A stretch of DNA of 64,000 bases from an uncultured Lachnospiraceae bacterium (GTDB taxonomy: Bacteria; Bacillota; Clostridia; Lachnospirales; Lachnospiraceae): contig CAJUPF010000006.1 of the NCBI GenBank assembly GCA_910588565.1, forward strand, positions 9,301 to 73,300, in the 5' to 3' direction. Below are positions 17,691 through 26,133 of the stretch, one piece after another. Both the position numbers and the translations under genes were made by a program. Position 1 is the first letter of the stretch. Each line of letters starts with the position of its first letter. Below the pieces are notes generated by a model. That model saw only the letters and a program-made list of their open reading frames with translations, did not search any database and was not told the origin of the DNA.

Positions 17691-17717
17691 TAAAGTTTTT
17701 TGGAAATTTTACGATAT
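17691..17717 (+). promoter_or_regulatory. Sigma-28 promoter of flagellin gene 2
   Basis: TAAA (17691-17694), 15-base spacer, TACGATAT (17710-17717), two mismatches in the -10 to GCCGATAT. The downstream ATATAACAGCAAGTAAAC is shared with promoter 1. Confidence 0.85.
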
Positions 17718-17778
17718 ATATAACAGCAAGTAAACAAAACAGGATTGTTTCCTCATATTTGCCGCATGGCACTGAGGA

Positions 17779-17893
17779 ATACCTGAAAGATATTGCTTGA
17801 GATACAATCTGGATGGAGCGTACGGCCAGAAGGAGAAGTATTATACATCAAAACAAGTTTTGCAGCATGGAAGCTGCAGTAAATTCAAGGAGG
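17779..17893 (+). promoter_or_regulatory. Structured flagellin leader 2 with CsrA-type hairpin
   Basis: This leader aligns with leader 1: ATACCT-GAA-AGATAT (17779-17793) at the place of the small hairpin, then GGAGCGTACGGCC, the identical TGCAGC-ATGGAA-GCTGCA stem (17861-17878) and CAAGGAGG (17886-17893). Two pairs of the small stem change together or keep pairing, and one is lost. Same inferred CsrA role as leader 1. Confidence 0.62.
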
Positions 17894-19031
17894 AAAATAT
17901 TATGGCAATGGTAGTACAGCACAATCTTACAGCGATGAACTCTAACCGTCAGTTAGGCGTTATCACAAGCGGACAGGCAAAATCATCTGAGAAATTATCA
18001 TCCGGTTACAAAATTAACCGTGCGGCAGACGATGCGGCAGGATTGAAGATTTCTGAGAAAATGAGAAGCCAGATCAGAGGCCTTAACAGAGCGTCTACAA
18101 ACGCACAGGACGGCGTATCCTTACTGCAGACAGCAGAAGGCGCATTGAACGAAGTTCACAGCATTCTTCAGAGAATGAACGAGCTGGCAATTCAGGGTGC
18201 AAACGATACAAACCAGTCTATTGATCGTGACGCTATTAACCAGGAGCTGAAAGCCCTGACAGATGAGATCGATCGTGTATCCCAGACAACACAGTTCAAC
18301 AAACAGGGTCTGTTGGATGGTACATTTGTAGGCAAATCACTTCAGGTAGGAGCAAACCAGAACCAGACCATTACATTGAACATTGCAGCAATGAATGCTA
18401 CAGCAATCGGTATCAAACCAGTTTCCGTTGCTAAAGTGTCCGGCTATATGACGACGAATGAAGTTGTAAGGAATGCTGGCAAGACAACAGTTTCTGGTAC
18501 GATCAGACAGTCTATCGGTGCATTGGCAGCGTGCAACGCACAGGTTGGCGTACTTTATTCTGCAAAAGCGCCTACAACTGCATATTATATGAGAGGTGAT
18601 GGAGTAGCCGTGACTACTTCTGCTTCTGTTCGTAAATATGTCAGCAAACAGGCAATGTGCGCAGCTCAGATTTTCGTTGTAAATTCAAAACAGGCAACAA
18701 AAGTCAGCTCACCGAACGTAAGGGATTCCCAGCAGGCAACAGGAACCATTACAATGATCCAGAACGCGATCAACAATGTATCCGGCCAGAGATCCGCGCT
18801 TGGTGCATTACAGAACAGATTAGAGCATACGATTGCTAACCTGGATAACGTAGCAGAGAATACCCAGGCAGCAGAATCCCGTATCCGTGATACAGATATG
18901 GCTTCTGAAATGGTGGAATACAGCAAGAACCAGATTCTTGCACAGGCAGGACAGTCTATGCTTGCACAGGCAAACCAGTCCAACCAGGGCGTATTATCAC
19001 TGTTACAGTAATACGAATTTTAAGTCAAAGA
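17850..19031 (+). repeat. Flagellin direct repeat, unit 2
   Basis: Second unit of the 1.18-kb near-perfect direct repeat described for 16411-17593. It would be a target for homologous recombination and for assembly collapse. Confidence 0.93.
17902..19011 (+). CDS. fliC: Flagellin (copy 2)
   Basis: A 369-residue flagellin with the same amino acid sequence as copy 1, including Cys211 and Cys253. The frame is open upstream to TTG 17797 without a stop, but the AAGGAGG site and the family N-terminus fix the start at ATG 17902. It has its own sigma-28 promoter, leader hairpin and terminator, so the two genes are independent transcription units. Identity down to third-codon positions implies very recent duplication or continuing gene conversion. 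Two copies would raise flagellin output without antigenic change. Confidence 0.96.
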   Translation: MAMVVQHNLTAMNSNRQLGVITSGQAKSSEKLSSGYKINRAADDAAGLKISEKMRSQIRGLNRASTNAQDGVSLLQTAEGALNEVHSILQRMNELAIQGANDTNQSIDRDAINQELKALTDEIDRVSQTTQFNKQGLLDGTFVGKSLQVGANQNQTITLNIAAMNATAIGIKPVSVAKVSGYMTTNEVVRNAGKTTVSGTIRQSIGALAACNAQVGVLYSAKAPTTAYYMRGDGVAVTTSASVRKYVSKQAMCAAQIFVVNSKQATKVSSPNVRDSQQATGTITMIQNAINNVSGQRSALGALQNRLEHTIANLDNVAENTQAAESRIRDTDMASEMVEYSKNQILAQAGQSMLAQANQSNQGVLSLLQ

Positions 19032-19055
19032 ACCGGCTATGCCGGTTCTTTTTTT
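19027..19055 (+). terminator. Terminator of flagellin gene 2
   Basis: AAAGAACCGGC pairs with GCCGGTTCTTT around a TAT loop, followed by a run of T. Its stem bases differ from terminator 1 with compensation (GAGCC/GGCTC versus GAACC/GGTTC). Confidence 0.95.
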
Positions 19056-19110
19056 GTATAAAATATCTAAGAGGAAGCTGATTGTGTATAGGGCAATTTA
19101 CAGACATGCC

Positions 19111-19137
19111 TAAAGTATTTGTTTTGCTGTCCGATAT
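19111..19137 (+). promoter_or_regulatory. Sigma-28 promoter of the glycosylation island
   Basis: TAAA (19111-19114), 15-base spacer, TCCGATAT (19130-19137), one mismatch in the -10. No other promoter is obvious between here and the 108-residue gene at 19324, so it probably drives the Maf gene and at least the first part of the island. Confidence 0.82.
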
Positions 19138-19152
19138 ATTATATAATATCTA

Positions 19153-19253
19153 TACAAGCATGGAAGCTGTGCCAAATTCAGGGAGGAAGCATCGTGGCAA
19201 ACAATATTCGGCAATATAATTCAATGATATTTTCCAATTACAAATGGATATAA
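19153..19253 (+). pseudogene. Vestigial third flagellin leader and 19-codon start
   Basis: CAAGCATGGAAGCTGTGCCAAATTCAGGGAGGA echoes in shortened form the flagellin leader (GCATGGAAGCTG, AAATTCA, GGAGG are shared), followed by GTG 19194, Gly/Ala-type codons and a TAA at 19251-19253. The 19-residue product starts VANNIRQYNSM and does not continue as flagellin. The stem of the CsrA-type hairpin is reduced, but the ATGGAA loop is kept. It is best read as the remains of a third flagellin gene whose promoter now serves the island; a functional leader peptide is possible. Confidence 0.6.
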
Positions 19254-19323
19254 CAGAGAGTAGAAGTTGGTAGTTATCAGCTTTTTTTATCATGCAGGCA
19301 GAGTTGGCCTGAGGAGGTATTTT

Positions 19324-19650
19324 ATGGACAGATTTTCAGAAGAATTACAGCGGCATATAGAAACTGTGGAACGGATAGGCGATAAGATTGAAAATGGAGA
19401 AAACTATATGGAAGACATGAAAGGCTATCTTCCGGCCCTGAACCAGATGATGACAGGGATTTTTCAGATATTGCAGGAGCCGGCTTCCCCACTAGGGTTA
19501 AATCAGGGATATGTCGTGCAGGTATTAAATGATATTCTGTACGGGATTGAACACAGAGATTCCGTATTTTTGCTGGATGTCCTGCGGTATGGCCTGTTAG
19601 AAATTTATCATTTTCTGGAAAAAGAATTGCAAAGCGAGGGAGTACAATGA
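19324..19650 (+). CDS. Small protein of unknown function before Maf
   Basis: A 108-residue acidic, helical protein with no family motif I can name. It has an N-terminal helix with ELQRHIETVERIGDKIENGE, a short loop with Pro/Gly (about 55-65) and a C-terminal helix around LLDVLRYGLLEIYHFLEKEL. There is no signal peptide and no membrane segment. GAGGAGG lies 8-9 bases before ATG 19324, which is preferred over the longer frame. It overlaps the Maf gene by four bases (ATGA), so it is likely made together with it and may be a partner or a flagellin adaptor. Confidence 0.7.
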   Translation: MDRFSEELQRHIETVERIGDKIENGENYMEDMKGYLPALNQMMTGIFQILQEPASPLGLNQGYVVQVLNDILYGIEHRDSVFLLDVLRYGLLEIYHFLEKELQSEGVQ

Positions 19651-21569
19651 ATCAACTCATTTATGAAAAAAATATGGATGCTTTACGGACAAAATATCCG
19701 GTATGGGCTAAGATTTTAGAAGACGTAAAACGGAAAAAAAGAAATTTTGACGTAATGGCTGAGGAAAGCCTGACGGGTGAAGTTATTCTTAAAGTAAATC
19801 AAGAGGGACGGGTATTGTATCTGAATGGAAGATACGCGCCCGCCGCGGTGATAGATCGGTGGTTTGACCGCCAGGGGGATATTGAGGAGTACGCTCCTAT
19901 CGTCATTATCGGCATTTCAAATGGTGAGCATATACGCCGGATTATAGAACGCGCGCCTAAGACGTCGAATATTTTGATTTATGAACCATCCTTTGAGCTT
20001 TTCCGCAGAGCGATGCAGGAGGTAGATATATCTTTTATCTTTCAGCCGGATATTCCCGTCGGGATTATTGTGGAAGGTATGAATGAGTATGAAATGGACG
20101 CTTTTTTTCACTTTTTCATTTCTTATGACAATATGGCGTTCCTTCGTTATTATGTATCAGGAAATTATCAGGAATTGTTTCCTGAACAGGTAGAAGATTT
20201 TGTTGCGGGGATGAAGAAATATATATCAGATATTCATGTGTCCTGGGATACGGTTTTGCGTTATGCAAATGTAAGAGCAGTGAACGTACTTGCAAATCTG
20301 CCTTATCTATATGAAGGATATAGTATGGGAGAATTATATGGTATGCTGCCGGAGGATATTCCGGTTATCATTGTTTCTGCAGGTCCGTCTTTGAATAAAA
20401 ATATTATGGATTTGAAGAAAGCGGTAGGAAAAGCCTGTATCATTGCTACGGATACGGCTATGAAACCTCTTTTAAATGCGGGAATTAAGCCTAATTTATT
20501 TGTAATTGTAGATGGATTAAAGCCAGAGCTTCTTTTTTTGCATAAAGATATTTCAAAAGTTCCAATGGTTACGATGACGGCTGTATCTACAGAACCTATG
20601 GCATGTCATAAGGGAAAGAAGTTTTTTTATTATGCGGATTCTGGTTTTGAAAATGAGATATTAAAAGAGCTGGGGGAAAAGGAAGGAGCAAATAGAATGC
20701 TGCCTTGTCTGATGACCGGAGGCTCTGTGGCGACGTCCGCTTTTTCTCTGGCGCTGAATATGGGCGCGAGGACAGTGATTTTGGTTGGACAGGATCTGGC
20801 GATGACAGGAAACAGAACGCATGCGGATGGTACGTTTCAGGATAAAATGGATGAAATCAATACGAACAGCAGAGAGTATTTTGAAATAGAGGCGGCAGAC
20901 GGCGGTAAGGTTTTAACCAGAGCGGATTTTAAGCTTTACTTGGAATGGTTTGAAAAATATATTAAAGAATGGGATCATATTACCGTTGTGGACGCGACAG
21001 AAGGAGGCGCGTTAATTCACGGCAGTAAAATTATGACGTTAAAGAATGCGATTAAAAAATACTGCAAACGAGAATTTAATGTGAAATGGCATATTGACCA
21101 CTGCAAAAAGTTGTTTGTTGGGGAAAACCGTGAAATTGCAATCAATTGTTTTGCGAATTCTATTGAAAAATTAGAAGAGGTAAAAAAGAAAGCGAACGAG
21201 GGACTGCGTTATTATGAACGTTTGGAGAAGCTGGTAAAAAAACACAGGGATTCCGGTAAGGAATTGGGTAAGGTCTTAAAAAAGATTAAAAAGCTGAATC
21301 ACTATATGGAATCAGATTATATGGCGCAGACAGTTATGGACAGTCTGGTGGGGTTGAATTATACGCTTCGGCCATTGGTATACCAGATGCAGGAAGAGCG
21401 TGCGGATGAGCTTCTGGATGTGGCGGCGCAGGGCAGAGTTTTATTGTACGGGGTAACAGTAGCTGTGGATGAAATTAAACTGATAGCGGAGAAAACGGTT
21501 GTGGAATATGCGAAAACACATCCAATTGAAAGGAAAAAGAATGGTAGAGAGGGCAATGATCAGTTATGA
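19647..21569 (+). CDS. Maf-type motility-associated flagellin glycosyltransferase
   Basis: A 640-residue protein of the Maf/DUF115 (MptE-like) family. In Campylobacter, Aeromonas, Clostridium and Geobacillus, Maf proteins transfer nonulosonic acids such as pseudaminic or legionaminic acid to Ser/Thr of flagellin before export. The MptE-like core carries IVSAGPSLNKN near residue 246, a DTAMKPLLNAGIKPN segment and TGGSVATSAFSLALNMGA followed by LVGQDLA. The C-terminal third is Lys/Glu-rich helix. The location immediately after flagellin, with a legionaminic acid cluster downstream, supports transfer of that sugar (inference). No second maf gene is seen. Confidence 0.9.
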   Translation: MNQLIYEKNMDALRTKYPVWAKILEDVKRKKRNFDVMAEESLTGEVILKVNQEGRVLYLNGRYAPAAVIDRWFDRQGDIEEYAPIVIIGISNGEHIRRIIERAPKTSNILIYEPSFELFRRAMQEVDISFIFQPDIPVGIIVEGMNEYEMDAFFHFFISYDNMAFLRYYVSGNYQELFPEQVEDFVAGMKKYISDIHVSWDTVLRYANVRAVNVLANLPYLYEGYSMGELYGMLPEDIPVIIVSAGPSLNKNIMDLKKAVGKACIIATDTAMKPLLNAGIKPNLFVIVDGLKPELLFLHKDISKVPMVTMTAVSTEPMACHKGKKFFYYADSGFENEILKELGEKEGANRMLPCLMTGGSVATSAFSLALNMGARTVILVGQDLAMTGNRTHADGTFQDKMDEINTNSREYFEIEAADGGKVLTRADFKLYLEWFEKYIKEWDHITVVDATEGGALIHGSKIMTLKNAIKKYCKREFNVKWHIDHCKKLFVGENREIAINCFANSIEKLEEVKKKANEGLRYYERLEKLVKKHRDSGKELGKVLKKIKKLNHYMESDYMAQTVMDSLVGLNYTLRPLVYQMQEERADELLDVAAQGRVLLYGVTVAVDEIKLIAEKTVVEYAKTHPIERKKNGREGNDQL

Positions 21570-23236
21570 TAGCGGAAGAAATATTAGCATACGGGATACA
21601 GCAATTTGAGGAAAAGAAATATGATGCTGCTTTAGACGCAATGGTGTTGGCTTTTACAAAAGGATATCAAAGGGAATGGATATTGGCAAATATTTATTCA
21701 TGCTATATGGATGGCAATGAAGCTGAATTTAGGGAATGTTATAATACGTGTTGTATTTATAAGGATATTTCTTATACGGAATGCTGCTTGGATTTTATAC
21801 CATATAAAGACAGCGAATACTATATTTTTGATAAGATGGAACAGAAGTTTTTAGGAATTGTATCTGTACAGGAAATGTTTCAGGCAGAGGAGTTAAAAAG
21901 GGAGTTTGATGATGTTGCAATTGAGCTTGATTGGGACTGGAGAAAATATAAGGAATCACTGAAATGGGCGTTCAAGCATAAGGTTTATGCAATATGTCAT
22001 GACAGAAAGCGAGCGGCTTCATTTTGTAAAATTCCAGAATTTGTAGATTGTTTTAGAAAGATAAAGGCTTTTGCAGACAGGAAGGCATATCAAAAATATT
22101 TCCATGAGGACACAGGTGTTGTTTTACCAAGGTTTTTCCTAGGTGAAGAGGGGAGTCGGCAAGAATTTGTGCGGATATGGGAAGAGGAACATGCATACCG
22201 TATAACAGCAGAAGGCAGAAACAAGGATCATATTTTGCTGACAATAGGAATCCCTACGTTTGATCGCGGATTTCTGGCCTTACAAAAGGTGAGGAATTTA
22301 CTGGAAATGACATATGACGCCGAAATTGAGATAGTGGTTTCAAAAAATGGAACGAAATTATACCAGGAGGATTATCAGCAAATTGCGGAAATATCAGACG
22401 CCAGGCTTCATTATGTGGATCACAATAGAACGCTGACAATGGAAGAAAATTTTAGGAACACAATTGCGTTGGCAAAGGGCAGGTATGTCTTGCTGGTGAG
22501 TGATGAAGATAATGTGCTGTTGGAGTCTTTAGACCATTATCTTGCTGTTTTGGCGCGAAATAAAAATTTATCTTATGTTAGGGCAAAAACAAAAATACAA
22601 TATTCTCATATAAAGGATCATTTCTACAAAAGAGGAATCGAAGCCTTTTCGGGAGCGTTTCTTGCGGGCAATTATTTATCCGGGAGTATAGTTAAGAGAG
22701 AGTCGCTCTTGAAATTGCCATTAGATGAAATTAGAGAGTATGCAAAAAATAATGCGTTTTATATACATTATTGCCATGATTGGTGGTTTTCGATGCTTGC
22801 TTTTGAAGGTGATTTTCGGCAGGATGCTATATGTTTAATTGCAGAAGGCGAAAGTATATTAGATATGATGCAAGAGGAATATAAGAAAATAGGCGCAGAA
22901 AATCCAATTAATTATGGAAATGGAATGCTGGGATATGCAACATACGAGAGTAGATTGGAACAGTTTAAAGGATATATAGCGTTTTTGCATTTTATCAAAG
23001 ATGTTGGATTGGATGTCATAAGGGCAGGCGTACACATAGCAATTGGAAAAACCGGTTATTTATTGCGCATAATCTATGTTATATGTAATTATAAACCGGA
23101 GCGGATTGGGGATGTAATGATGCAATTTTTTGAACTTTGCACACAGGCGGTTGATGAGTTCCCATTTGACGATGTACAGAAGAATGAATTATTATCATGG
23201 GCTGTTTTCAACATAGAGGCAATTGTAGCTAAGTAG
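21566..23236 (+). CDS. Family 2 glycosyltransferase with N-terminal extension
   Basis: A 556-residue protein whose GT-A domain begins near residue 222 with LTIGIPTFDRG and has NGTKLYQEDYQQI and the acidic VSDEDNVLLES at the metal-binding position. The first 210 residues are unrelated to GT2. They begin with TPR-like helices (FEEKKYDAALDAMVLAFTKG) and are Cys-rich around residues 50-65. This may be a protein-binding part. ATGA overlap with the Maf gene indicates coupling. The donor and acceptor are unknown; an early step on glycan extension at flagellin is plausible. Confidence 0.8.
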   Translation: MIAEEILAYGIQQFEEKKYDAALDAMVLAFTKGYQREWILANIYSCYMDGNEAEFRECYNTCCIYKDISYTECCLDFIPYKDSEYYIFDKMEQKFLGIVSVQEMFQAEELKREFDDVAIELDWDWRKYKESLKWAFKHKVYAICHDRKRAASFCKIPEFVDCFRKIKAFADRKAYQKYFHEDTGVVLPRFFLGEEGSRQEFVRIWEEEHAYRITAEGRNKDHILLTIGIPTFDRGFLALQKVRNLLEMTYDAEIEIVVSKNGTKLYQEDYQQIAEISDARLHYVDHNRTLTMEENFRNTIALAKGRYVLLVSDEDNVLLESLDHYLAVLARNKNLSYVRAKTKIQYSHIKDHFYKRGIEAFSGAFLAGNYLSGSIVKRESLLKLPLDEIREYAKNNAFYIHYCHDWWFSMLAFEGDFRQDAICLIAEGESILDMMQEEYKKIGAENPINYGNGMLGYATYESRLEQFKGYIAFLHFIKDVGLDVIRAGVHIAIGKTGYLLRIIYVICNYKPERIGDVMMQFFELCTQAVDEFPFDDVQKNELLSWAVFNIEAIVAK

Positions 23237-23245
23237 GAGGATATT

Positions 23246-25036
23246 ATGATAAAGCTGTCAGATTATATTTTTACATATTTTGAATCTATTGGGATGACCA
23301 CAGTATTTACACTGACAGGCGGCGGCATTATGCATCTGGTAGATTCTCTTGGGCGCAGCAAGATGGAATATGTCTGCTGCCATCATGAACAGGCGGCTGC
23401 AATTGCGGCACAGGCTTACGCTATGTATCAAGAACAAATAAGCGTATGTTTAGTGACTACAGGACCAGGTGGAACAAACGCATTGACAGGAGCTGCAGCC
23501 GCGTATGTAGATTCTACGCCTGTACTTTATATGAGCGGACAGGTGAAAAGGGATGATTTTGCGAGACTGAGGGGAGTTAGGCAGTTTGGAGCGCAGGAAA
23601 ATGATATTGTTGCAATGGCAAGGCCTGTTACAAAATATGCTGTATTAGTAATGGAACCAGAAGATATTGCTTATGAATTGGAAAAATGTATTTATCTGGC
23701 GACTCATGGGCGGAAAGGGCCTGTCTGGATTGATATTCCATTAGATGTGCAGTCTTCGATGATTGACGAAAGCAGGCTGCGGCACTATAAGCCTGATTTT
23801 GAGGAAGCGGAGGCAGATTTAAAGCAGTCGGCGGGGCAGACATTGGATATGCTCGAACATGCGAAAAGGCCGACGCTTTTGGTGGGGCAGGGAATGGTAT
23901 CTGCGAAAGCACAGGCGCTTACGCGTCAGTTTGTTGAAATAACAGGAATACCGGTACTTGCCACATGGAGGGCGCTGGATTTTATGGGAAGCGGGGAAGC
24001 GGGATTTTTTGGAAGCCCAGGGCTTCAGGCACCCAGATATTCAAATCTGATTTTGCAGCATGCGGATGCGTTGCTTGTATTAGGAAGCAGAATGGACAAT
24101 ATGATTACGGCCTTTAATGAAGAACATTTTGCTTATCGTGCAAAAAAGGTAATTATTGATATTGATGAAAATGAAATAAAAAAACTAGCAATGACAGATG
24201 TTTTACCAGTCGTTGCAGACGTCAGGGAGTTTATGGAAGTTCTGTTAAATGAATGTATGATTCGGGATTTTAAACCGGATTATAGCAGATGGATTTGTAA
24301 ATGCCAGGAGTTAAAAAACCGATTTCCCGTTTTAGAGGAAAAGCAGGACAAGGAAGAGAATGTCAGCCTTTATCAGGTTACAGAGGAAATATCGAAATAT
24401 GCCAAGGTAGAAGATACAATTGTAATTTCATCAACCAGCCGCTGCAATACGGCAGGACATATTGCGTTTTCCCATAAAAGAGGACAGAAAACAATATCCT
24501 CTATGGGAATGGGATCTATGGGGTTTGCATTACCTTCGGCAGTGGGGGCATATTATGCGAATGGGAAGAACCGGGTGATTGTAATAGAAGGCGACGGAAG
24601 CTTTCAATTAAACATCCAAGAGTTGGAGACAATTGTATCGAATCATATTGAAGCCAAAATATTTGTCTTCAATAACGCCGGATATGCTGCGATTACTACA
24701 ATGCAGGATCGGAATTTCGACGGTTTTTATGTCGGCAGTAATGAGAAAAGCGGATTATTTATGCCAGACTTGGAAAAGATTGCATTTGCCTACGGTATAA
24801 AATTCTGTACAATAGAAAATGATGAAGAGATAGAGAAAACAGTAAAAGATGTGATGGAACAGAAAGGCGCTGTGATTTGCAGTATAGAAGGCTCGCTTTG
24901 GTTTGATGAGATACCGAAATGCGTTTCTGCTGTAGATCAAAAGACAGGGAAGAGGGTATCAGCGTATTTAGAAAATCCATATCCATATTTAGAGGAAGAA
25001 GAGTTAAAAGAAATTGAGACAGAATTATTATGGTGA
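23246..25036 (+). CDS. TPP-dependent acetolactate-synthase-like enzyme
   Basis: A 596-residue three-domain ThDP enzyme. The activating Glu is in HHEQAAAIA (Glu48). The ThDP-binding motif is GDGSFQLN (about 449-456) followed by FNNAGYAAI. The middle domain ends near residue 345. Acetolactate synthase makes branched amino acids, but here the gene lies among sugar genes and without a small subunit. YerE of Yersinia is a homologous enzyme that adds a two-carbon unit from pyruvate to a CDP-3,6-dideoxy-4-ketohexose, and CDP-3,6-dideoxyhexose genes are present at 48.8-52.8 kb. A YerE-like role is therefore proposed, not proven. AGGAGGA precedes the ATG. Confidence 0.82.
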   Translation: MIKLSDYIFTYFESIGMTTVFTLTGGGIMHLVDSLGRSKMEYVCCHHEQAAAIAAQAYAMYQEQISVCLVTTGPGGTNALTGAAAAYVDSTPVLYMSGQVKRDDFARLRGVRQFGAQENDIVAMARPVTKYAVLVMEPEDIAYELEKCIYLATHGRKGPVWIDIPLDVQSSMIDESRLRHYKPDFEEAEADLKQSAGQTLDMLEHAKRPTLLVGQGMVSAKAQALTRQFVEITGIPVLATWRALDFMGSGEAGFFGSPGLQAPRYSNLILQHADALLVLGSRMDNMITAFNEEHFAYRAKKVIIDIDENEIKKLAMTDVLPVVADVREFMEVLLNECMIRDFKPDYSRWICKCQELKNRFPVLEEKQDKEENVSLYQVTEEISKYAKVEDTIVISSTSRCNTAGHIAFSHKRGQKTISSMGMGSMGFALPSAVGAYYANGKNRVIVIEGDGSFQLNIQELETIVSNHIEAKIFVFNNAGYAAITTMQDRNFDGFYVGSNEKSGLFMPDLEKIAFAYGIKFCTIENDEEIEKTVKDVMEQKGAVICSIEGSLWFDEIPKCVSAVDQKTGKRVSAYLENPYPYLEEEELKEIETELLW

Positions 25037-25056
25037 CGGGAAAGGGAGAGTAATGC

Positions 25057-26133
25057 ATGAGCGATAAAAAAGAGCTGCCGTTAGTCAGTATATTGATGCC
25101 GAACTATAATTATTCCCGGTACTTAGATCAGTGTATCCAAAGCGCAATTCATCAGACTTATCCTCATAAAGAAATTATTTTCTGTGATAATAGTTCCACA
25201 GACGACTCAGTAAAAGTGGCGGCAAAGTATAGAAAAGACGGGGTAATGATCTGCAGGAACCAATGCAACATTATGAATTATAATTACAGATTATTAACAG
25301 AAGAATACTGCAGGGGAAAGTATTTTATTTTGTTGTGCACGGACGATTATTTACTTCCAGATTTTATAGAAACGGCGGTTGCCATAATGGAAAAATATCC
25401 GGATGTGGGGTATGTACATGGAGAACGGGATTTTGTGACTTCGGAAAATAAGTTGGTGGAACAGGATCCCTTTTATAAATGTAGTTTTGTAGCGCCAGGA
25501 AAGAAGACAATGCCTGTCTATATGGTAGAGACAGTTGCCCATCCGTCACAGGGGGTAATACGCAGGGAGGCTTTTCAAAGCATTGGGGGTTATGATATGG
25601 AAATTGACTGCCTGAATGCAGACCGTTCTTTGTGGTTTTATTTATCTTATCAGTATGACTCTTCATTTATATGTAGGAAAATGAGTAGAATTCGTGTAGG
25701 AATTCAATCCGAGACAGCAATTCTTTTGCAGAATTTCCAAATGCCTGTTTTGTATCATCTTATTATAAAAGATTTTGTTAATTTTGCCCAAAATTACAAT
25801 CTTCCAGAAGTATATGAGAGGGAAGGAGAGGCGTTGCAGCGGCTGGCAAAAGAATTTGTAGGATATGCAGGAAATATGTTATATATGAATCATGTGAAAC
25901 AGGCAGAGGCTTATCTGAAATACGCCAAAATTGTATTTAGAGACGTAGTAAATGAAGGATTATATCAGGCGTTTAACAGTATGATTCAGAAAAATTTGGT
26001 GGATAAGCGTTTTATAGAACAACAGAATCAGGAATATAACGAGCATAAGAGGAGCTATGAGCCGCCACAGGGCTATATGGAGATTAACCCGGAGGAATTA
26101 GTACGATGGCTGAGGCAAAAATACAGATTTTAA
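25057..26133 (+). CDS. Family 2 glycosyltransferase
   Basis: A 358-residue GT-A enzyme. It starts with PLVSILMPNYNYSRYLDQCI, the nucleotide-binding strand and helix of GT2, then FCDNSSTDDS and the DxD-like CTDDYLLPDF (about residues 95-105). The C-terminal 120 residues are helical. Nothing in it fixes the donor. It overlaps the next gene by 28 bases and follows the TPP enzyme by 20 bases, so it belongs to one operon. Confidence 0.87.
   Translation: MSDKKELPLVSILMPNYNYSRYLDQCIQSAIHQTYPHKEIIFCDNSSTDDSVKVAAKYRKDGVMICRNQCNIMNYNYRLLTEEYCRGKYFILLCTDDYLLPDFIETAVAIMEKYPDVGYVHGERDFVTSENKLVEQDPFYKCSFVAPGKKTMPVYMVETVAHPSQGVIRREAFQSIGGYDMEIDCLNADRSLWFYLSYQYDSSFICRKMSRIRVGIQSETAILLQNFQMPVLYHLIIKDFVNFAQNYNLPEVYEREGEALQRLAKEFVGYAGNMLYMNHVKQAEAYLKYAKIVFRDVVNEGLYQAFNSMIQKNLVDKRFIEQQNQEYNEHKRSYEPPQGYMEINPEELVRWLRQKYRF

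Noticed and set aside
17797..17901. N-terminal extension of flagellin 2
   Set aside because: The frame is open but the true start is fixed by AAGGAGG and by the family N-terminus; copy 1 has a different, closed upstream frame.
17219..18983. Small frames on both strands inside the flagellin genes
   Set aside because: Identical in both copies only because the genes are; no start signals.
23246..25036. Plain acetolactate synthase for branched-chain amino acids
   Set aside because: No regulatory subunit or ilv gene nearby and the setting is a sugar operon; kept as possible but less likely.
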